Shown: positions 16,499 through 30,345, counted from the stretch's first letter. The stretch is 64,000 nt of DNA from Bacillota bacterium (GCA_012842395.1 DUSX01000002.1:186001-250000); one strand, 5' to 3'. The notes: a model not told the origin generated them from the letters alone. Numbers and translations are program-made.

Positions 16499-16584
16499 GG
16501 AGAGGTTCCCGAGCTGGTCAAAGGGGGCAGACTGTAAATCTGTTGGCTCAGCCTTCGGTGGTTCGAATCCACCCCTCTCCACCA
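16499..16584 (+). tRNA. tRNA-Tyr (anticodon GTA)
   Basis: 86 bases with the long variable arm expected for tRNA-Tyr. Acceptor GGAGAGG (16499-16505) pairs with CCTCTCC (16574-16580). The anticodon loop is CTGTAAA (GTA), the T arm GGTTCGAATCC, and CCA is encoded. Confidence 0.96.
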
Positions 16585-16599
16585 GTTCTTTTGTGGCGA

Positions 16600-16676
16600 G
16601 CGGGAATAGCTCAGTTGGCTAGAGCGTCAGCCTTCCAAGCTGAATGTCGCGGGTTCGAGTCCCGTTTCCCGCTCCA
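16600..16676 (+). tRNA. tRNA-Gly (anticodon TCC)
   Basis: 77 bases. Acceptor GCGGGAA (16600-16606) pairs with TTCCCGC (16666-16672). The anticodon arm is TCAGC-CTTCCAA-GCTGA, the T arm GGGTTCGAGTCCC, and CCA is encoded. Confidence 0.96.
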
Positions 16677-16690
16677 GGTTATGTTTAGGA

Positions 16691-16766
16691 GCCCATGTAG
16701 CTCAGCAGGCAGAGCACATCCATGGTAAGGATGGGGTCGCCGGTTCGATTCCGGCCGTGGGCTCCA
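16691..16766 (+). tRNA. tRNA-Thr (anticodon GGT)
   Basis: 76 bases. Acceptor GCCCATG (16691-16697) pairs with CGTGGGC (16756-16762). The anticodon arm is CATCC-ATGGTAA-GGATG with anticodon GGT, and CCA is encoded. With the TGT tRNA at 13.6 kb this gives two threonine isoacceptors. Confidence 0.96.
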
Positions 16767-17162
16767 GTCTTTTAGCCTCGCTAGGCGCCTCTGTCTATGG
16801 CGCTGTTTTGTTGTACCGCCGCCTGTCTTGCGGCCGGCTAGGCCGCCTGGTGTCCTACTTCGGGTATCCTCGGGTATCCGCGGTCGGCACGTTTACGTGT
16901 CAGCGGCGGCAGGTCGGGACCTCGGTGGTTGGTGGCTCTGTGCCAGGCGCGCTGCCGGCCCGCGACACCACACAGGGTTTGCCGGGCTTGCGGGACCTTA
17001 GGGAAACCGAGGGCGTGTGCAAGTGCCTGCGGGGCCGCAACCATTTCCTGCCTTCGGACAGCCGCCAGTCTGCGTGTGCGTCCGGCTGGCGCCAGTGCGT
17101 TATTGACATGCCTGGCGCGGTATGCTAGATTCTAGGAGTGACGTACCAGGGGGTGTAGGGAA
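16767..17162. other. Intergenic region between the tRNA cluster and rpmG
   Basis: 396 bases, no supported gene. CGGGTATCC occurs twice in tandem near 16860. The only functional signal I can support is the rpmG promoter at 17103-17131. Confidence 0.45.
17103..17131 (+). promoter_or_regulatory. Sigma-A type promoter of rpmG-secE-nusG
   Basis: TTGACA at 17103-17108 and TAGATT at 17126-17131 with a 17-base spacer, 31 bases before rpmG. Confidence 0.8.
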
Positions 17163-17312
17163 GTGCGCGAGGGCATCACTCTTGAGTGCACCAAATGCAA
17201 GCAGAGGAACTACCGAACCGAGAAGAACAAGCGGAACGACCCCGACCGAATTGAGCTAAAGAAGTACTGCAAGTTCTGCCGCACTCACACTGTCCACAAG
17301 GAGACCCGGTAA
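17163..17312 (+). CDS. rpmG: 50S ribosomal protein L33, zinc-binding type
   Basis: 49 residues starting at GTG and ending TAA at 17312. [10 protein letters not shown] and [16 protein letters not shown] give two CxxC pairs, the zinc-binding form. Part of the large ribosomal subunit. It opens the conserved rpmG-secE-nusG order; a GGGGGTGTAGGGA site lies before the start. Confidence 0.93.
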   Translation: MREGITLECTKCKQRNYRTEKNKRNDPDRIELKKYCKFCRTHTVHKETR

Positions 17313-17581
17313 GGGGCGACGTCCCTGCTTTCCTCCTCGCGTTTCGCGGCTGTGCGGAGGAGAGGGCGCGCGGTGACAGGCGTCAGGCGCGACGTAGTGG
17401 GCGTCATGTCCGGCGCGGAAACGGGTGAAAGCGGCTGACGCTGGGCGGATTTGGCGCTCGTTTCGCGGATCCGGTGCAGCTAGGCAGCATGGGGTCGGGT
17501 GATCCGTTAGGCATTCGCCGGCTTGTCGGGGCGCCCGTGTTCGGGCCGGCGGGCGACGAAGGGACGAGGAAGGGAGCGGTT

Positions 17582-17782
17582 ATGCAGATCAAAGACAGGC
17601 TTGGCCGCATCGGGAAGTTCCTTCGAGAGGTCAGGGCCGAAATGAGGAAGGTATCATGGCCCGATCGAAAGGAACTTGTGTCTTCGACCGTGGTCGTGGT
17701 CACCGTGGTTGTGGTGGCCAGCGCGTTCATCGGTCTCATCGATTTCTTGTTTTCGCAGGGTCTGGCGCTGTTCATTCGATAG
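17582..17782 (+). CDS. secE: Preprotein translocase subunit SecE
   Basis: 66 residues with a single membrane segment near the C-terminus (VVVVTVVVVASAFIGLIDF). The amphipathic region FLREVRAEMRKVSWPDRKEL carries the KVSWP signature. SecE clamps SecY, encoded at 44.6 kb. The ATG at 17582 follows AGGAAGGGAG; an in-phase extension back to 17474 is unlike the family and is rejected. Confidence 0.93.
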   Translation: MQIKDRLGRIGKFLREVRAEMRKVSWPDRKELVSSTVVVVTVVVVASAFIGLIDFLFSQGLALFIR

Positions 17783-17849
17783 TGCGCGATAAAACTTCAG
17801 TAGGGGGTGGAGGGCTGCGCGGTCGTTAGGCGATGCAGCCCCTCGTGAG

Positions 17850-18530
17850 GTGGAGGAAAGAGAGATAACCCGGTCTGCTGAAGGAGAACTCGCTGCTTCT
17901 TTAGAGGAAGGCCCGCCGCGCCAGGAGGCGGGGGCCGGCGACCACGGGACGGGGCCCGGTGAGCAGGCAACTGGCTCTGGCAACAGGCCCTCGGAGCCTG
18001 AGAATCCCGATAAGAAATGGTACGTGATCCACACTTACTCAGGTTACGAGAACAAGGTCAAGGCCAACCTCGAGCGGCGGGTCAAGACCATGGAGAAGGA
18101 AGACAAGATCTTCCGGGTCCTTGTCCCGACTGAAGAGGAGTACGAGTTCAAGGACGGCAAGAAAAAGGTCATAAAAAAGAAGATCTTCCCGGGGTACGTG
18201 CTCGTCGAGATGGTGATGGAGGACGACTCCTGGTACGTTGTCCGAAATACCCCGGGTGTGACCGGGTTTGTGGGCTCGGGCTCGAGGCCGGTCCCGCTCC
18301 AGGAGACGGAGATGCACGACATACTCAGACGCATCGGTGTCGAGGAGGCCCGGCCAAGGATCGACTTCTCGGTCGGAGAGGGCGTGCGCGTGATCTCCGG
18401 TCCGTTCCAGCATTTCTCCGGGATAATCGAGGAAATCCAGCCAGATAAGGGAAAGGCCCGGGTGCTCGTGTCGATGTTCGGTCGCGACACGCCAGTGGAA
18501 CTAGACTTCAGCCAGATCGAGAAGCTATAG
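17850..18530 (+). CDS. nusG: Transcription antitermination/pausing factor NusG, N-terminally extended
   Basis: 226 residues. From about residue 55 it is standard NusG: DKKWYVIHTYSGYENKVKAN, FPGYVLVEMVMEDDSWYVV, TPGVTGFVGSG, then a KOW domain (VGEGVRVISGPFQHFSGIIE). It binds RNA polymerase and affects pausing, termination and coupling. The first 54 residues are acidic and Gly/Glu-rich, and no start codon lies closer to the domain, so the extension looks real. The GTG start has only a weak GTGAG site. Confidence 0.95.
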   Translation: MEEREITRSAEGELAASLEEGPPRQEAGAGDHGTGPGEQATGSGNRPSEPENPDKKWYVIHTYSGYENKVKANLERRVKTMEKEDKIFRVLVPTEEEYEFKDGKKKVIKKKIFPGYVLVEMVMEDDSWYVVRNTPGVTGFVGSGSRPVPLQETEMHDILRRIGVEEARPRIDFSVGEGVRVISGPFQHFSGIIEEIQPDKGKARVLVSMFGRDTPVELDFSQIEKL

Positions 18531-18663
18531 GAGCCCAGGGCAACCGCGCGGCAGGCACCGTAAGTTGAATGCCCACACGTGGTCGGCCTAGCTGGTGTCA
18601 CCCGGACGTCATCGGGGTCAAACCCATGTCACGTGTTGGGATCGCGTAGGAGGGACATATCTC

Positions 18664-19092
18664 ATGGCCAAGAAAAAGGTCGCGGCGATCGTTAAGCTGC
18701 AAATACCCGCCGGCAAGGCCACGGCTGCGCCACCGGTTGGACCAGCGCTCGCGCAGCACAGCGTGAACATCATGGAGTTCGTGCGCTCGTTCAATGAAAA
18801 GACCGCGGCGCAGGCTGGCACGATCATACCGGTGGAGATCACCGTGTACGAGGACAGATCGTTCACGTACGTGCTCAAGACGCCTCCGGCCTCCTTCCTC
18901 ATCAGAAAGGCCGCGGGCATCGAGAAGGGCTCCGGGAAACCCAATAGGGAGAAAGTGGCGAAGCTTACCCGCGCCCAGCTGCGTGAGATAGCTGAGCTCA
19001 AGATGAAGGATCTGAACGCCACCACCATTGAGGCAGCGGAGCGGATGATCGCCGGGACGGCGCGGAGCATGGGCGTGGAGATAGAGGCGTAG
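18664..19092 (+). CDS. rplK: 50S ribosomal protein L11
   Basis: 142 residues, standard length. It forms the L11 stalk base that contacts elongation factors. [20 protein letters not shown] and [20 protein letters not shown] are the proline-rich N-domain, with [13 protein letters not shown] at the end. ATG 18664 follows TAGGAGGGAC. First of the rplK-rplA pair. Confidence 0.97.
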   Translation: MAKKKVAAIVKLQIPAGKATAAPPVGPALAQHSVNIMEFVRSFNEKTAAQAGTIIPVEITVYEDRSFTYVLKTPPASFLIRKAAGIEKGSGKPNREKVAKLTRAQLREIAELKMKDLNATTIEAAERMIAGTARSMGVEIEA

Positions 19093-19284
19093 GGCTTGAG
19101 GCATCGCGTCTCAGCTCCGTCTCGGCTCCTGAGATGGTCGTGGCAAGGTCACAGCTCGTCAAGGCGCGCTGGAATCCGGCGCGCCAAGGCTCAAAGACCG
19201 GCCATGACAGGCGAGAGCAGCGGTCTTCGCGAGAAGATTTCAGTGGGAGGAGCAATCCGCTTGTACCACAAGGAGGTTTAGGTT

Positions 19285-19995
19285 ATGGCAAAACGTGGCA
19301 AGAGATATGAGGAAGCCTTGAAGCAGTACGATAAGCAGGGGCTCTACTCACCGTCCGAGGCCGTGGAGCTCGTCAAGAAGACCGCGACTGCGAAGTTCGA
19401 CGAGACTGTTGAAGCTGCTGTGCGGCTTGGAATAGACCCAAAAAGGTCTGATCAACAGGTGAGAGGGGCGGTTGTGCTTCCGCACGGCACCGGCAAGGCA
19501 GTAAGGGTCGCGGTGTTCGCCAAGGGCGAGAAGGCGAAGGAGGCTGAGGCCGCGGGGGCAGACTATGTCGGTGCAGAGGACCTCGCGGAAAAGGTGCAAG
19601 GCGGCTGGATGGACTTTGACGTCGCGGTCGCAACGCCGGACATGATGGGCATCGTTGGCAAACTTGGCCGCATCCTCGGCCCGCGGGGCCTTATGCCCAA
19701 CCCGAAAACAGGTACGGTCACGTTCGAGGTGGCCAAGGCCATCCGAGACATCAAGGCCGGTAAAGTGGAATACCGGGCCGACAAGGCCGGCATCGTGCAC
19801 GTTCCCATCGGGAAGGCCTCGTTCGGGGCGCCGCAGCTTCTCGGGAATCTGAGTGCGTTGATGGACGCACTGGTCAAGGCGAAGCCTGCTACCGCGCGTG
19901 GCACGTACATCAAAAGCGTGGTTCTCTCAACCACCATGGGGCCTGGAGTCAAAGTGAGCCCGCAGCAGGCAACGACGATTTCGGCGGAGAAATGA
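19285..19995 (+). CDS. rplA: 50S ribosomal protein L1
   Basis: 236 residues. It builds the mobile L1 stalk and in many bacteria represses its own operon. [19 protein letters not shown] opens the protein, [18 protein letters not shown] is the diagnostic motif, and [19 protein letters not shown] closes it. Strong AAGGAGG site 9 bases before ATG. Confidence 0.97.
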   Translation: MAKRGKRYEEALKQYDKQGLYSPSEAVELVKKTATAKFDETVEAAVRLGIDPKRSDQQVRGAVVLPHGTGKAVRVAVFAKGEKAKEAEAAGADYVGAEDLAEKVQGGWMDFDVAVATPDMMGIVGKLGRILGPRGLMPNPKTGTVTFEVAKAIRDIKAGKVEYRADKAGIVHVPIGKASFGAPQLLGNLSALMDALVKAKPATARGTYIKSVVLSTTMGPGVKVSPQQATTISAEK

Positions 19996-20079
19996 GGGTG
20001 CCGCGTATCGCGTATCGCGCGGCTCACGGTACCTGAGACAACTTGATATTCATATTCAGCGAACCTGTGGAAACGCGAT

Positions 20080-20215
20080 TTCCATGACCCAAGACAGCGG
20101 GTGTTCGAGAGGGTTCGGCGTCGTCATCGAGACCGCCGACGGGCTCGAACTTAATGGGCCGCCCCGGGCTGCGACGCCCTCCGGGTGCGCTCGCCCGCCG
20201 AGGTCGGGGGACAGG
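20080..20215 (+). ncRNA. Ribosomal protein L10 leader RNA
   Basis: Lies between rplA and rplJ. CCCAAGACAGCGGGTG at 20088-20103 and CGCCCGCCGAGGTC around 20192-20205 match the two conserved strands of the L10-leader kink-turn element as I recall it from Bacillota. L10(L12)4 would bind here and repress rplJL. The boundaries are approximate; a covariance search is needed to fix them. Confidence 0.65.
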
Positions 20216-20334
20216 CGTCAGGTCACAGATACGTGACGATGTGCGATCGATGACAGCGCTGACGGGACGGGATGACGCACGGTCCTACGGCAGCTGGCAT
20301 CCGGTCGGCGCACGTCGGTGTATGAGCGCTTGTC

Positions 20335-20368
20335 AAAAGGCCCCCGCATGTCTTGCGGGGGCCTTTTT
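20335..20368 (+). terminator. Attenuator-type terminator upstream of rplJ
   Basis: AAAAGGCCCCCGC at 20335-20347 pairs perfectly over 13 bp with GCGGGGGCCTTTT at 20355-20367, loop ATGTCTT, with a T-run. Sitting between the L10 leader and rplJ, it probably ends transcription when L10 is in excess. Confidence 0.85.
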
Positions 20369-20664
20369 GGATCGCGGGATCGTGCGACAATCCGTCGCAC
20401 CCTTGTGCCTGTGTCATCGGGATCATCGGGCATCCGGCGCTGCTCCTGCGGTCCTGCGACGCGCCTCGAAATCGCACGGGAGGCCGCGAGCGCGGAGGAG
20501 GCGTCGTCATTGGGGCGACGCGGGGGCCGGGCGACTCCCTGGTGGGATGGGGGAGGGCCCGCGCTGTCCCTGGGCAGTCGGATACGGGTGCTGTGCGTCA
20601 ATGCGCTGCGGATCTCGTGATGATACTGAGGACGTTGTGAAAGTGAAAGGAGGTGCTAGTCTGA
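20369..20664. other. Long leader between the attenuator and rplJ
   Basis: About 296 GC-rich bases with no supported gene. It ends with the strong AAAGGAGGTG ribosome site of rplJ at 20646-20655. Confidence 0.4.
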
Positions 20665-21198
20665 ATGCCAAAACCGGAGAAAGAGGCTGCGGTACAGGAA
20701 ATCCGGGAGATGTTGTCGAAGTCGCAGGCTGTCGTGCTTGCGAATTACCGTGGGCTTAACGTGGCGGCCATGACCGAGCTCCGGAGGAAACTAGGCGAAG
20801 CGGGCGCCGAGTTCAAGGTCGTGAAGAACACGTTGGCCCGAATCGCGTCGCGAGAGGTGGGTCTCGCGGGCTTGGAGCAATATCTCGAGGGACCGACCGC
20901 CATTGCGTTTGCGAGCGGTGACCCGGTGGCGCCCGCGAAGGTGATCTCGGAGTTCACCCGAGAGCACAAGGAGATGGAGATCAAGGGCGGTGCGCTGCAG
21001 GGTAAGATCATCGGGCCCGACGACGTGCGGAGCCTCGCCGAGCTGCCGTCGCGTGAGGTCATGCTGGGCCGCGTTGCGGCGACCATGGCGGCGCCGATAT
21101 CAGGGCTGGCCCGTGCTCTCGCGGGCACCATCCGCAATCTCGCCTATGCTATCGATGCTGTGAAGCGTCAGAAAGAGGAGCAAGGCGCGGCGGCGTAA
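20665..21198 (+). CDS. rplJ: 50S ribosomal protein L10
   Basis: 177 residues. It anchors the L12 dimers to the ribosome and autoregulates through the leader upstream. LSKSQAVVLANYRGLNVAAM, FKVVKNTLARIASRE and LEGPTAIAFASGDP are typical. The C-terminal helix that binds L12 is present (GLARALAGTIRNLAYAIDAV). Confidence 0.97.
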   Translation: MPKPEKEAAVQEIREMLSKSQAVVLANYRGLNVAAMTELRRKLGEAGAEFKVVKNTLARIASREVGLAGLEQYLEGPTAIAFASGDPVAPAKVISEFTREHKEMEIKGGALQGKIIGPDDVRSLAELPSREVMLGRVAATMAAPISGLARALAGTIRNLAYAIDAVKRQKEEQGAAA

Positions 21199-21330
21199 GC
21201 TCTGGCGTGTATATGCATGATGGCGCGAGTCGGTTCGAGTAGGCGTTACGATGGCGCACAAGACTCGTGAGAGATCCTATCGCCCCATCAGAGGGATCAG
21301 CAGAACACTGGCAAAGGAGAGGAACAGACA

Positions 21331-21708
21331 ATGACGAAAGAAGAGATCATCGAGGCAATTGCCAATATGACCGTGCTTGAGCTTTCGGAGCTCGTCAAGG
21401 CGATCGAGGAGAAGTTCGGGGTGAGCGCGGCTGCGCCTGTCGCGGTCGCTGCCGGGCCTGCTGTGGCGGCGGCTCCAGCGGCCGAGGTGGAAGAGAAGAC
21501 CGAGTTCGACGTCATCCTAGTGACCGCGGGCGACAAGAAGATCCCAGTGCTCAAGGTCGTCCGGGAGCTTACGGGCCTCGGGCTGAAGGAAGCCAAGGAC
21601 CTTGTGGAGGGCGCGCCGAAGCCGGTGAAGGAGGGCGTCAAGAAGGAAGAGGCCGAGGCAATGAAGGCGAAACTCGAAGAAGCAGGGGCTACCGTGGAGA
21701 TAAAGTGA
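21331..21708 (+). CDS. rplL: 50S ribosomal protein L7/L12
   Basis: 125 residues. An N-terminal dimerisation helix ([20 protein letters not shown]), an Ala/Val hinge, and a C-terminal domain ([20 protein letters not shown]) that recruits GTPase factors. ATG follows AAAGGAGAGG. A terminator follows at once. Confidence 0.97.
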   Translation: MTKEEIIEAIANMTVLELSELVKAIEEKFGVSAAAPVAVAAGPAVAAAPAAEVEEKTEFDVILVTAGDKKIPVLKVVRELTGLGLKEAKDLVEGAPKPVKEGVKKEEAEAMKAKLEEAGATVEIK

Positions 21709-21729
21709 CAGGATCCGGCATGAAAGGAC

Positions 21730-21765
21730 AAGGGGCGTCCGCGGAAACACACGGGCGCCCCTTTT
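21730..21765 (+). terminator. Terminator after rplL
   Basis: AAGGGGCGTCCG at 21730-21741 pairs with CGGGCGCCCCTT at 21752-21763 (one T.G pair), followed by TTTT. It separates rplJL from rpoBC, which has its own promoter next to it; some read-through is likely. Confidence 0.8.
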
Positions 21766-21769
21766 ATGC

Positions 21770-21798
21770 TTGACAGCAGCGAAGCCCTCTGCTACCAT
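21770..21798 (+). promoter_or_regulatory. Sigma-A type promoter of rpoBC
   Basis: TTGACA at 21770-21775 and TACCAT at 21793-21798 with a 17-base spacer, directly after the rplL terminator. The leader before rpoB is about 175 bases. Confidence 0.78.
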
Positions 21799-21980
21799 AA
21801 AAGAATGCGGCAACCTAACTCGGGCGCATGCTATTCATCTAATCTAGTAATACTACATGAGACCCTTCTTTTCCTTCACGCAAAGCGAATTTCTCAGGTC
21901 CTGACAGCAGGGAACACTCCGTGACCTGCTTATAGTGTTGTCATCCGCTCACATTCGGTGGGAGATAGGAGCGTGACGGG

Positions 21981-24900
21981 ATGGCTGTTATGACACAGGT
22001 CGGCAGGCGGCAGCGGCTCAGTTTCTCCAAGATCAATGAAGTGCTTGACGTGCCCAACCTCATAGAGATCCAGCAAAGATCCTACGAGTGGTTTCTTTCC
22101 GAAGGCCTGCTCGAGACGTTCCGGGACATATCGCCAATCCAGGACTTCACCGGCAACCTCGTCCTCGAGTTCGTGGACTACTCGCTCGGCGAGCCCAAGT
22201 ACTCGGTGGAGGAATGCAAGCAGAGGGACGTGACGTACTCGGCACCGCTCAAAGTGCGGGTCCGGCTCATCAACAAGGAGACCGGAGAGGTCAAGGAGCA
22301 AGAGGTATTCATGGGCGAGTTTCCGCTCATGACAGACAAAGGCACGTTCATCATCAACGGCGCGGAACGGGTCATCGTGAGCCAGCTGGTCCGCTCGCCC
22401 GGCGTCTATTACGGCCGGACCATCGACCCTAACGGCAAGGCTCTTTACTCGGCCAGCGTCATCCCGAACAGAGGGGCTTGGCTGGAGCTGGAGATGGACT
22501 CACAGGAATGCATTTGGGTGCGTGTGGACCGCACGCGGAAGATCCCTGTTACTGCCCTGATCCGTGCCATCGGGTACGGGACCGAGGCCCAGATCATCGA
22601 CCTTCTGGGTGACAGCGAGGCGATACGCAACACGCTGGAGCGGGATAACACCGAATCCGAGGCGGACGGCCTGATAGAGATCTATAAACGTTTGCGCCCC
22701 GGCGAGCCGCCGACCGAGGAGAGCGCGCGTTCGCTCTTCGAGACGCTCTTCTTCGACCCGAGGCGGTACGATCTCGCCGCTGTCGGGCGCTACAAGCTGA
22801 ACAAGAAGCTCTCGCTCACCGAGAGGCTCGTCGGTTGCACTCTGCTCGAGCCGTTTGTCGATCCTTCCACTGGTGAGGTGGTCATTGACGCCGGGCAGAA
22901 GGTCGACCGAAAGGCTGTCATGGCTATCCAGCGTGTTGCCGAGAAAAACAGAGGCACGGTACTCGAAGCTGTGGTGGCGGATGCGGACGGCAGGCCTATG
23001 AAGGTACTGGACAACGGCGCTCCCGCGCCCGATGTGAAGACCATCACGCGCGAGGACATAGTGGCAGTGGTGAACTACCAGCTCGGCTTGATCCGTGGTG
23101 TGGGGAACATCGATGACATAGATCACCTCGGCAACCGCCGGCTGAAATCCGTCGGAGAGCTACTGCAGAACCAGTTCCGGATCGGCCTGTCCCGGATGGA
23201 ACGCGTCGTTAGGGAGCGCATGACCATCCAGGATGTAGACGTCATCACCCCGCAGACGCTCATCAACATCAGGCCCGTGGTTGCGGCGATAAAGGAGTTT
23301 TTTGGCTCGAGCCAGCTTTCGCAGTTCATGGACCAAACCAACCCTCTGGCCGAGCTCACGCACAAGAGGCGCCTGTCGGCTCTGGGGCCTGGCGGGCTCA
23401 GCCGCGAACGCGCTGGGTTCGAGGTAAGGGACGTCCATCACTCGCACTACGGGCGCATGTGTCCCGTGGAGACGCCCGAAGGTCCAAACATCGGGCTCAT
23501 CGGGGCTCTGTGCACGTATGCGCGCATAAACGAGTATGGCTTCATCGAAACGCCTTATCGAAGAGTCGTTGATGGGAAGGTCACGGATGAGATCCTCTAT
23601 CTCACCGCCGATGAAGAGGACAAATACGTGATAGCCCAAGCGAATGAGCCGCTCAACGACGACGGGTCGTTCGCGAATCCGAAGGTGGCAGCCAGGTACA
23701 AGGACCAGATCGTCGAGGTGCCGGGCGAGCAGGTCGACTTCATGGATGTCTCGCCGAAGCAGATCGTCAGTATCGCGACTGCGCTCATCCCCTTCCTAGA
23801 GAACGACGACGCTGGTCGCGCGCTCATGGGTTCAAACATGCAGCGCCAGGCGGTCCCGCTCGTGCGCACGGAGGCGCCGCTGGTCGGCACGGGCATGGAG
23901 TACAAGGCGGCCATCGACTCCGGTGCCGTGGTACTGGCGCGGAACCCGGGGCGGGTCGTGCGCGTAGCATCCGACGAGATCATCGTGGAGACGGACGCGG
24001 GCACGACCGACACATATAAGCTTTTGAAGTTCACGAGGTCTAACCAGGGAACGTGCATAAACCAAAAGCCTGTGGTGAAGAAGGGGGACCGCGTCGAGCG
24101 CGGGGACGTGATCGCTGACGGGCCCTCGACCGATAACGGCGAGATGGCCTTGGGAAGAAACGTGCTCGTCGCGTTCCTGCCCTGGGAAGGGTACAACTAC
24201 GAAGACGCCATCCTCATCAGCGAGAAGCTTGTCAAGGAGGATACCTTCACATCCATCCACATCGAGGAATACGAGTGCGAGGCGCGCGACACTAAACTCG
24301 GCTCCGAGGAGATCACGAGGGATATCCCGAACGTGGGGGAGGAAGCCCTCAAGGATCTGGACGAGCGGGGGATCATCCGCGTGGGTGCGTACGTGCGCCC
24401 CGGCGACATACTGGTCGGGAAGGTGACGCCCAAGGGTGAGACCGAGCTCACTGCGGAAGAGCGTCTCCTACGGGCGATTTTCGGCGAGAAGGCCCGTGAG
24501 GTGAGGGACACCTCCTTGAGGGTGCCGCACGGCGAATCCGGGAAGGTCGTTGCGGTCTACGTGTTTTCTCGTGAGGCCGGCGACGAGCTAGGCCCCGGGG
24601 TTAACCGGCTCGTCCGCGTTTACATCGCGCAGAAGCGCAAGGTATCCGAGGGCGACAAGATGGCCGGACGCCACGGAAACAAGGGAGTCATTGCAAGAAT
24701 CCTGCCTGAGGAGGATATGCCGTTCATGCCTGACGGGACGCCGATAGAGGTGGTCTTGAACCCGCTCGGCGTGCCGTCTCGAATGAACCTCGGTCAGGTG
24801 CTCGAGACACACCTGGGGTGGGCCGCCAAAGTGCAGAATACGCCCGTGGCAAGCGCCGTGTTCGATGGCGCTACGGAGAAGGAGATCCTGGAAGCGCTCG

Positions 24901-25919
24901 AGAAGGCCGGGCTTCCGGCAAACGGCAAGACGATTCTGTACGACGGCCGTACGGGGGAGCCCTTCGATAACCCGGTTACGGTTGGGTACGCCTACTTGAT
25001 GAAGCTCCTACACCTCGTGGATGACAAGATTCACGCGCGGTCCACCGGCCCCTACTCCCTTGTCACCCAGCAGCCCCTGGGGGGCAAGGCACAGTTCGGC
25101 GGGCAGAGGTTCGGTGAGATGGAGGTATGGGCCCTTGAGGCGTACGGGGCTGCTTACACCCTTCAGGAGCTTCTTACCGTGAAGTCCGACGATGTGGTGG
25201 GCCGCGTCAAGACGTATGAGGCGATCGTAAAGGGCGAGAATGTGCCCGAGCCTGGCGTGCCCGAGTCGTTCAAGGTGCTCATAAAGGAGCTGCAGAGCTT
25301 GGCGCTGGACGTCAAGGTCCTCAGCGAGGATGAGCGCGAGATCGAGATCGGCGAGTCCGACGACGACATCGTGGACACCGCCAGGGATCTCGGCATCGAC
25401 ATCGAGGGAAGGGAGACCGATGACCTCTCGCCCGAGGAGCGCCTGTTCGGCGCGCGGCGGTCGGAGGCGGATCTCCTCGAGGAATCGAACGAGGCCGGTG
25501 CTGAGACTGAGGAGGACGAGGACGCTCTTGCGATGGCGATCCACGCGGGCCCTGCTCCCGGCCAAGGTGAGGACGAGGAAGGCAACGAGGAGATAGACGA
25601 GGCTACCGAGGAAATCGCGGGCGCCGAAGAGGCGGAGGTTCTCGAAAGCAGACGGCGAGCCGCCCGCGGCGTGGGTGGCCCCGGCGGGCTCGAAGACGAC
25701 GATGACATCGTCGGCGAGCTTGACGAGGTCGATGTCGAGAGCGAGGACGATGAGCCTGCTGAGGAAACGGATGAAGAAGACTTCTGCGTGGCTGAGGACG
25801 ACGAGGATACCTCCGGCTACATCGAAGATGACGAGGACGACGAGCTGGGAGACGTTTTCGATGATGACGTGGATGACTCCGACGACGGCGACGATGACGA
25901 TGACGACGAGCGCGCGTAG
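21981..25919 (+). CDS. rpoB: RNA polymerase beta subunit with a long acidic tail
   Basis: 1312 residues. All core regions are present, including the rifampicin pocket in its sensitive form ([29 protein letters not shown]), [31 protein letters not shown] and the C-terminal clamp part ([20 protein letters not shown]). After about residue 1115, where the usual protein is nearly finished, roughly 190 mostly acidic residues follow, ending in runs of Asp (for example [17 protein letters not shown]). ATG follows GGGAGATAGGAG. rpoC follows after 24 bases. Confidence 0.98.
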   Translation: MAVMTQVGRRQRLSFSKINEVLDVPNLIEIQQRSYEWFLSEGLLETFRDISPIQDFTGNLVLEFVDYSLGEPKYSVEECKQRDVTYSAPLKVRVRLINKETGEVKEQEVFMGEFPLMTDKGTFIINGAERVIVSQLVRSPGVYYGRTIDPNGKALYSASVIPNRGAWLELEMDSQECIWVRVDRTRKIPVTALIRAIGYGTEAQIIDLLGDSEAIRNTLERDNTESEADGLIEIYKRLRPGEPPTEESARSLFETLFFDPRRYDLAAVGRYKLNKKLSLTERLVGCTLLEPFVDPSTGEVVIDAGQKVDRKAVMAIQRVAEKNRGTVLEAVVADADGRPMKVLDNGAPAPDVKTITREDIVAVVNYQLGLIRGVGNIDDIDHLGNRRLKSVGELLQNQFRIGLSRMERVVRERMTIQDVDVITPQTLINIRPVVAAIKEFFGSSQLSQFMDQTNPLAELTHKRRLSALGPGGLSRERAGFEVRDVHHSHYGRMCPVETPEGPNIGLIGALCTYARINEYGFIETPYRRVVDGKVTDEILYLTADEEDKYVIAQANEPLNDDGSFANPKVAARYKDQIVEVPGEQVDFMDVSPKQIVSIATALIPFLENDDAGRALMGSNMQRQAVPLVRTEAPLVGTGMEYKAAIDSGAVVLARNPGRVVRVASDEIIVETDAGTTDTYKLLKFTRSNQGTCINQKPVVKKGDRVERGDVIADGPSTDNGEMALGRNVLVAFLPWEGYNYEDAILISEKLVKEDTFTSIHIEEYECEARDTKLGSEEITRDIPNVGEEALKDLDERGIIRVGAYVRPGDILVGKVTPKGETELTAEERLLRAIFGEKAREVRDTSLRVPHGESGKVVAVYVFSREAGDELGPGVNRLVRVYIAQKRKVSEGDKMAGRHGNKGVIARILPEEDMPFMPDGTPIEVVLNPLGVPSRMNLGQVLETHLGWAAKVQNTPVASAVFDGATEKEILEALEKAGLPANGKTILYDGRTGEPFDNPVTVGYAYLMKLLHLVDDKIHARSTGPYSLVTQQPLGGKAQFGGQRFGEMEVWALEAYGAAYTLQELLTVKSDDVVGRVKTYEAIVKGENVPEPGVPESFKVLIKELQSLALDVKVLSEDEREIEIGESDDDIVDTARDLGIDIEGRETDDLSPEERLFGARRSEADLLEESNEAGAETEEDEDALAMAIHAGPAPGQGEDEEGNEEIDEATEEIAGAEEAEVLESRRRAARGVGGPGGLEDDDDIVGELDEVDVESEDDEPAEETDEEDFCVAEDDEDTSGYIEDDEDDELGDVFDDDVDDSDDGDDDDDDERA

Positions 25920-25943
25920 CATGCAGGAGAGGAGGAGAGGCCG

Positions 25944-29819
<3,876 letters not shown>

Positions 29820-29913
29820 GCGTGCGGCCGAAAGGTCGATGACGCCCGAGGAAGGGGGCCGTGAGGCCCTGGAAACAGAGCTCTGTGCAAACCTCCAAAG
29901 CCGCGAAGTATTC

Positions 29914-29942
29914 TTGACAGGGCTATGGGGCGATGCTAAAAT
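29914..29942 (+). promoter_or_regulatory. Sigma-A type promoter of the L7Ae/str group
   Basis: TTGACA at 29914-29919 and TAAAAT at 29937-29942 with a 17-base spacer, 80 bases before the L7Ae-like gene. It likely drives rpsL, rpsG, fusA and tuf, and perhaps the whole run to rplQ, since I see no other clear promoter there. Confidence 0.85.
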
Positions 29943-30021
29943 GTGAACGTGTGCGAAAAGGCCGTGTCCTCGGGTGTCTTGGGTCTGGGAGAGGATCTCC
30001 AGGGAGGAGAGAAGACGCAAG

Positions 30022-30273
30022 ATGTCCCACGAAGAGTTGAGGATGGCGAAGCGTAAGGCTGTCGGCACGAAGCAAACCATCAAGGCTCTCGAAAGGGGAG
30101 AAGCAAGAGTCATCTATCTGGCCAGGGATGCTGAGGAACGGGTCATAAAGAACGTAATAGAGTTGTGCAAGGCGAATGGTGTCAAGGTCGTCCACGTAGA
30201 TACCATGGCGCAACTCGGGAAAGCATGCGGTATTGAAGTAGGCGCGGCCTCAGCCGCAATCCTGGTGGATTGA
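30022..30273 (+). CDS. rplGB: L7Ae/YbxF-family kink-turn RNA-binding protein
   Basis: 83 residues. AKRKAVGTKQTIKALERGEA and AQLGKACGIEVGAASAAIL are the L7Ae signatures for kink-turn binding. The Bacillus homologue sits at the same place between rpoC and rpsL and is a ribosome-associated kink-turn binder without an essential role. ATG 30022 follows GGGAGGAGAG at a longish 12 bases; an internal ATG at 30043 would trim seven residues. Confidence 0.92.
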   Translation: MSHEELRMAKRKAVGTKQTIKALERGEARVIYLARDAEERVIKNVIELCKANGVKVVHVDTMAQLGKACGIEVGAASAAILVD

Positions 30274-30303
30274 AGCCGGGGTCAAAGGACCGAAGGAGAC
30301 GAT

Positions 30304-30345
30304 CCTGCATGCCCCTTGCACCCTGAGGTGGAAGGGGCATGTTCT
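30304..30345 (+). promoter_or_regulatory. Strong hairpin in the rpsL leader
   Basis: CATGCCCCTT at 30308-30317 pairs with AAGGGGCATG at 30332-30341. Inside, CACC pairs with GGTG around a CTGA loop, leaving one G-G mismatch, so about 14 bp in all. No run of T follows, so I favour a regulatory or processing element of the str operon over a terminator. Confidence 0.6.

Noticed and set aside
25008-25922. Minus-strand open frame opposite the end of rpoB, rich in Val/Leu/Ile
   Set aside because: It is the complement of the acidic Asp/Glu codons of RpoB; hydrophobicity is an artefact of GAC/GAG complements.
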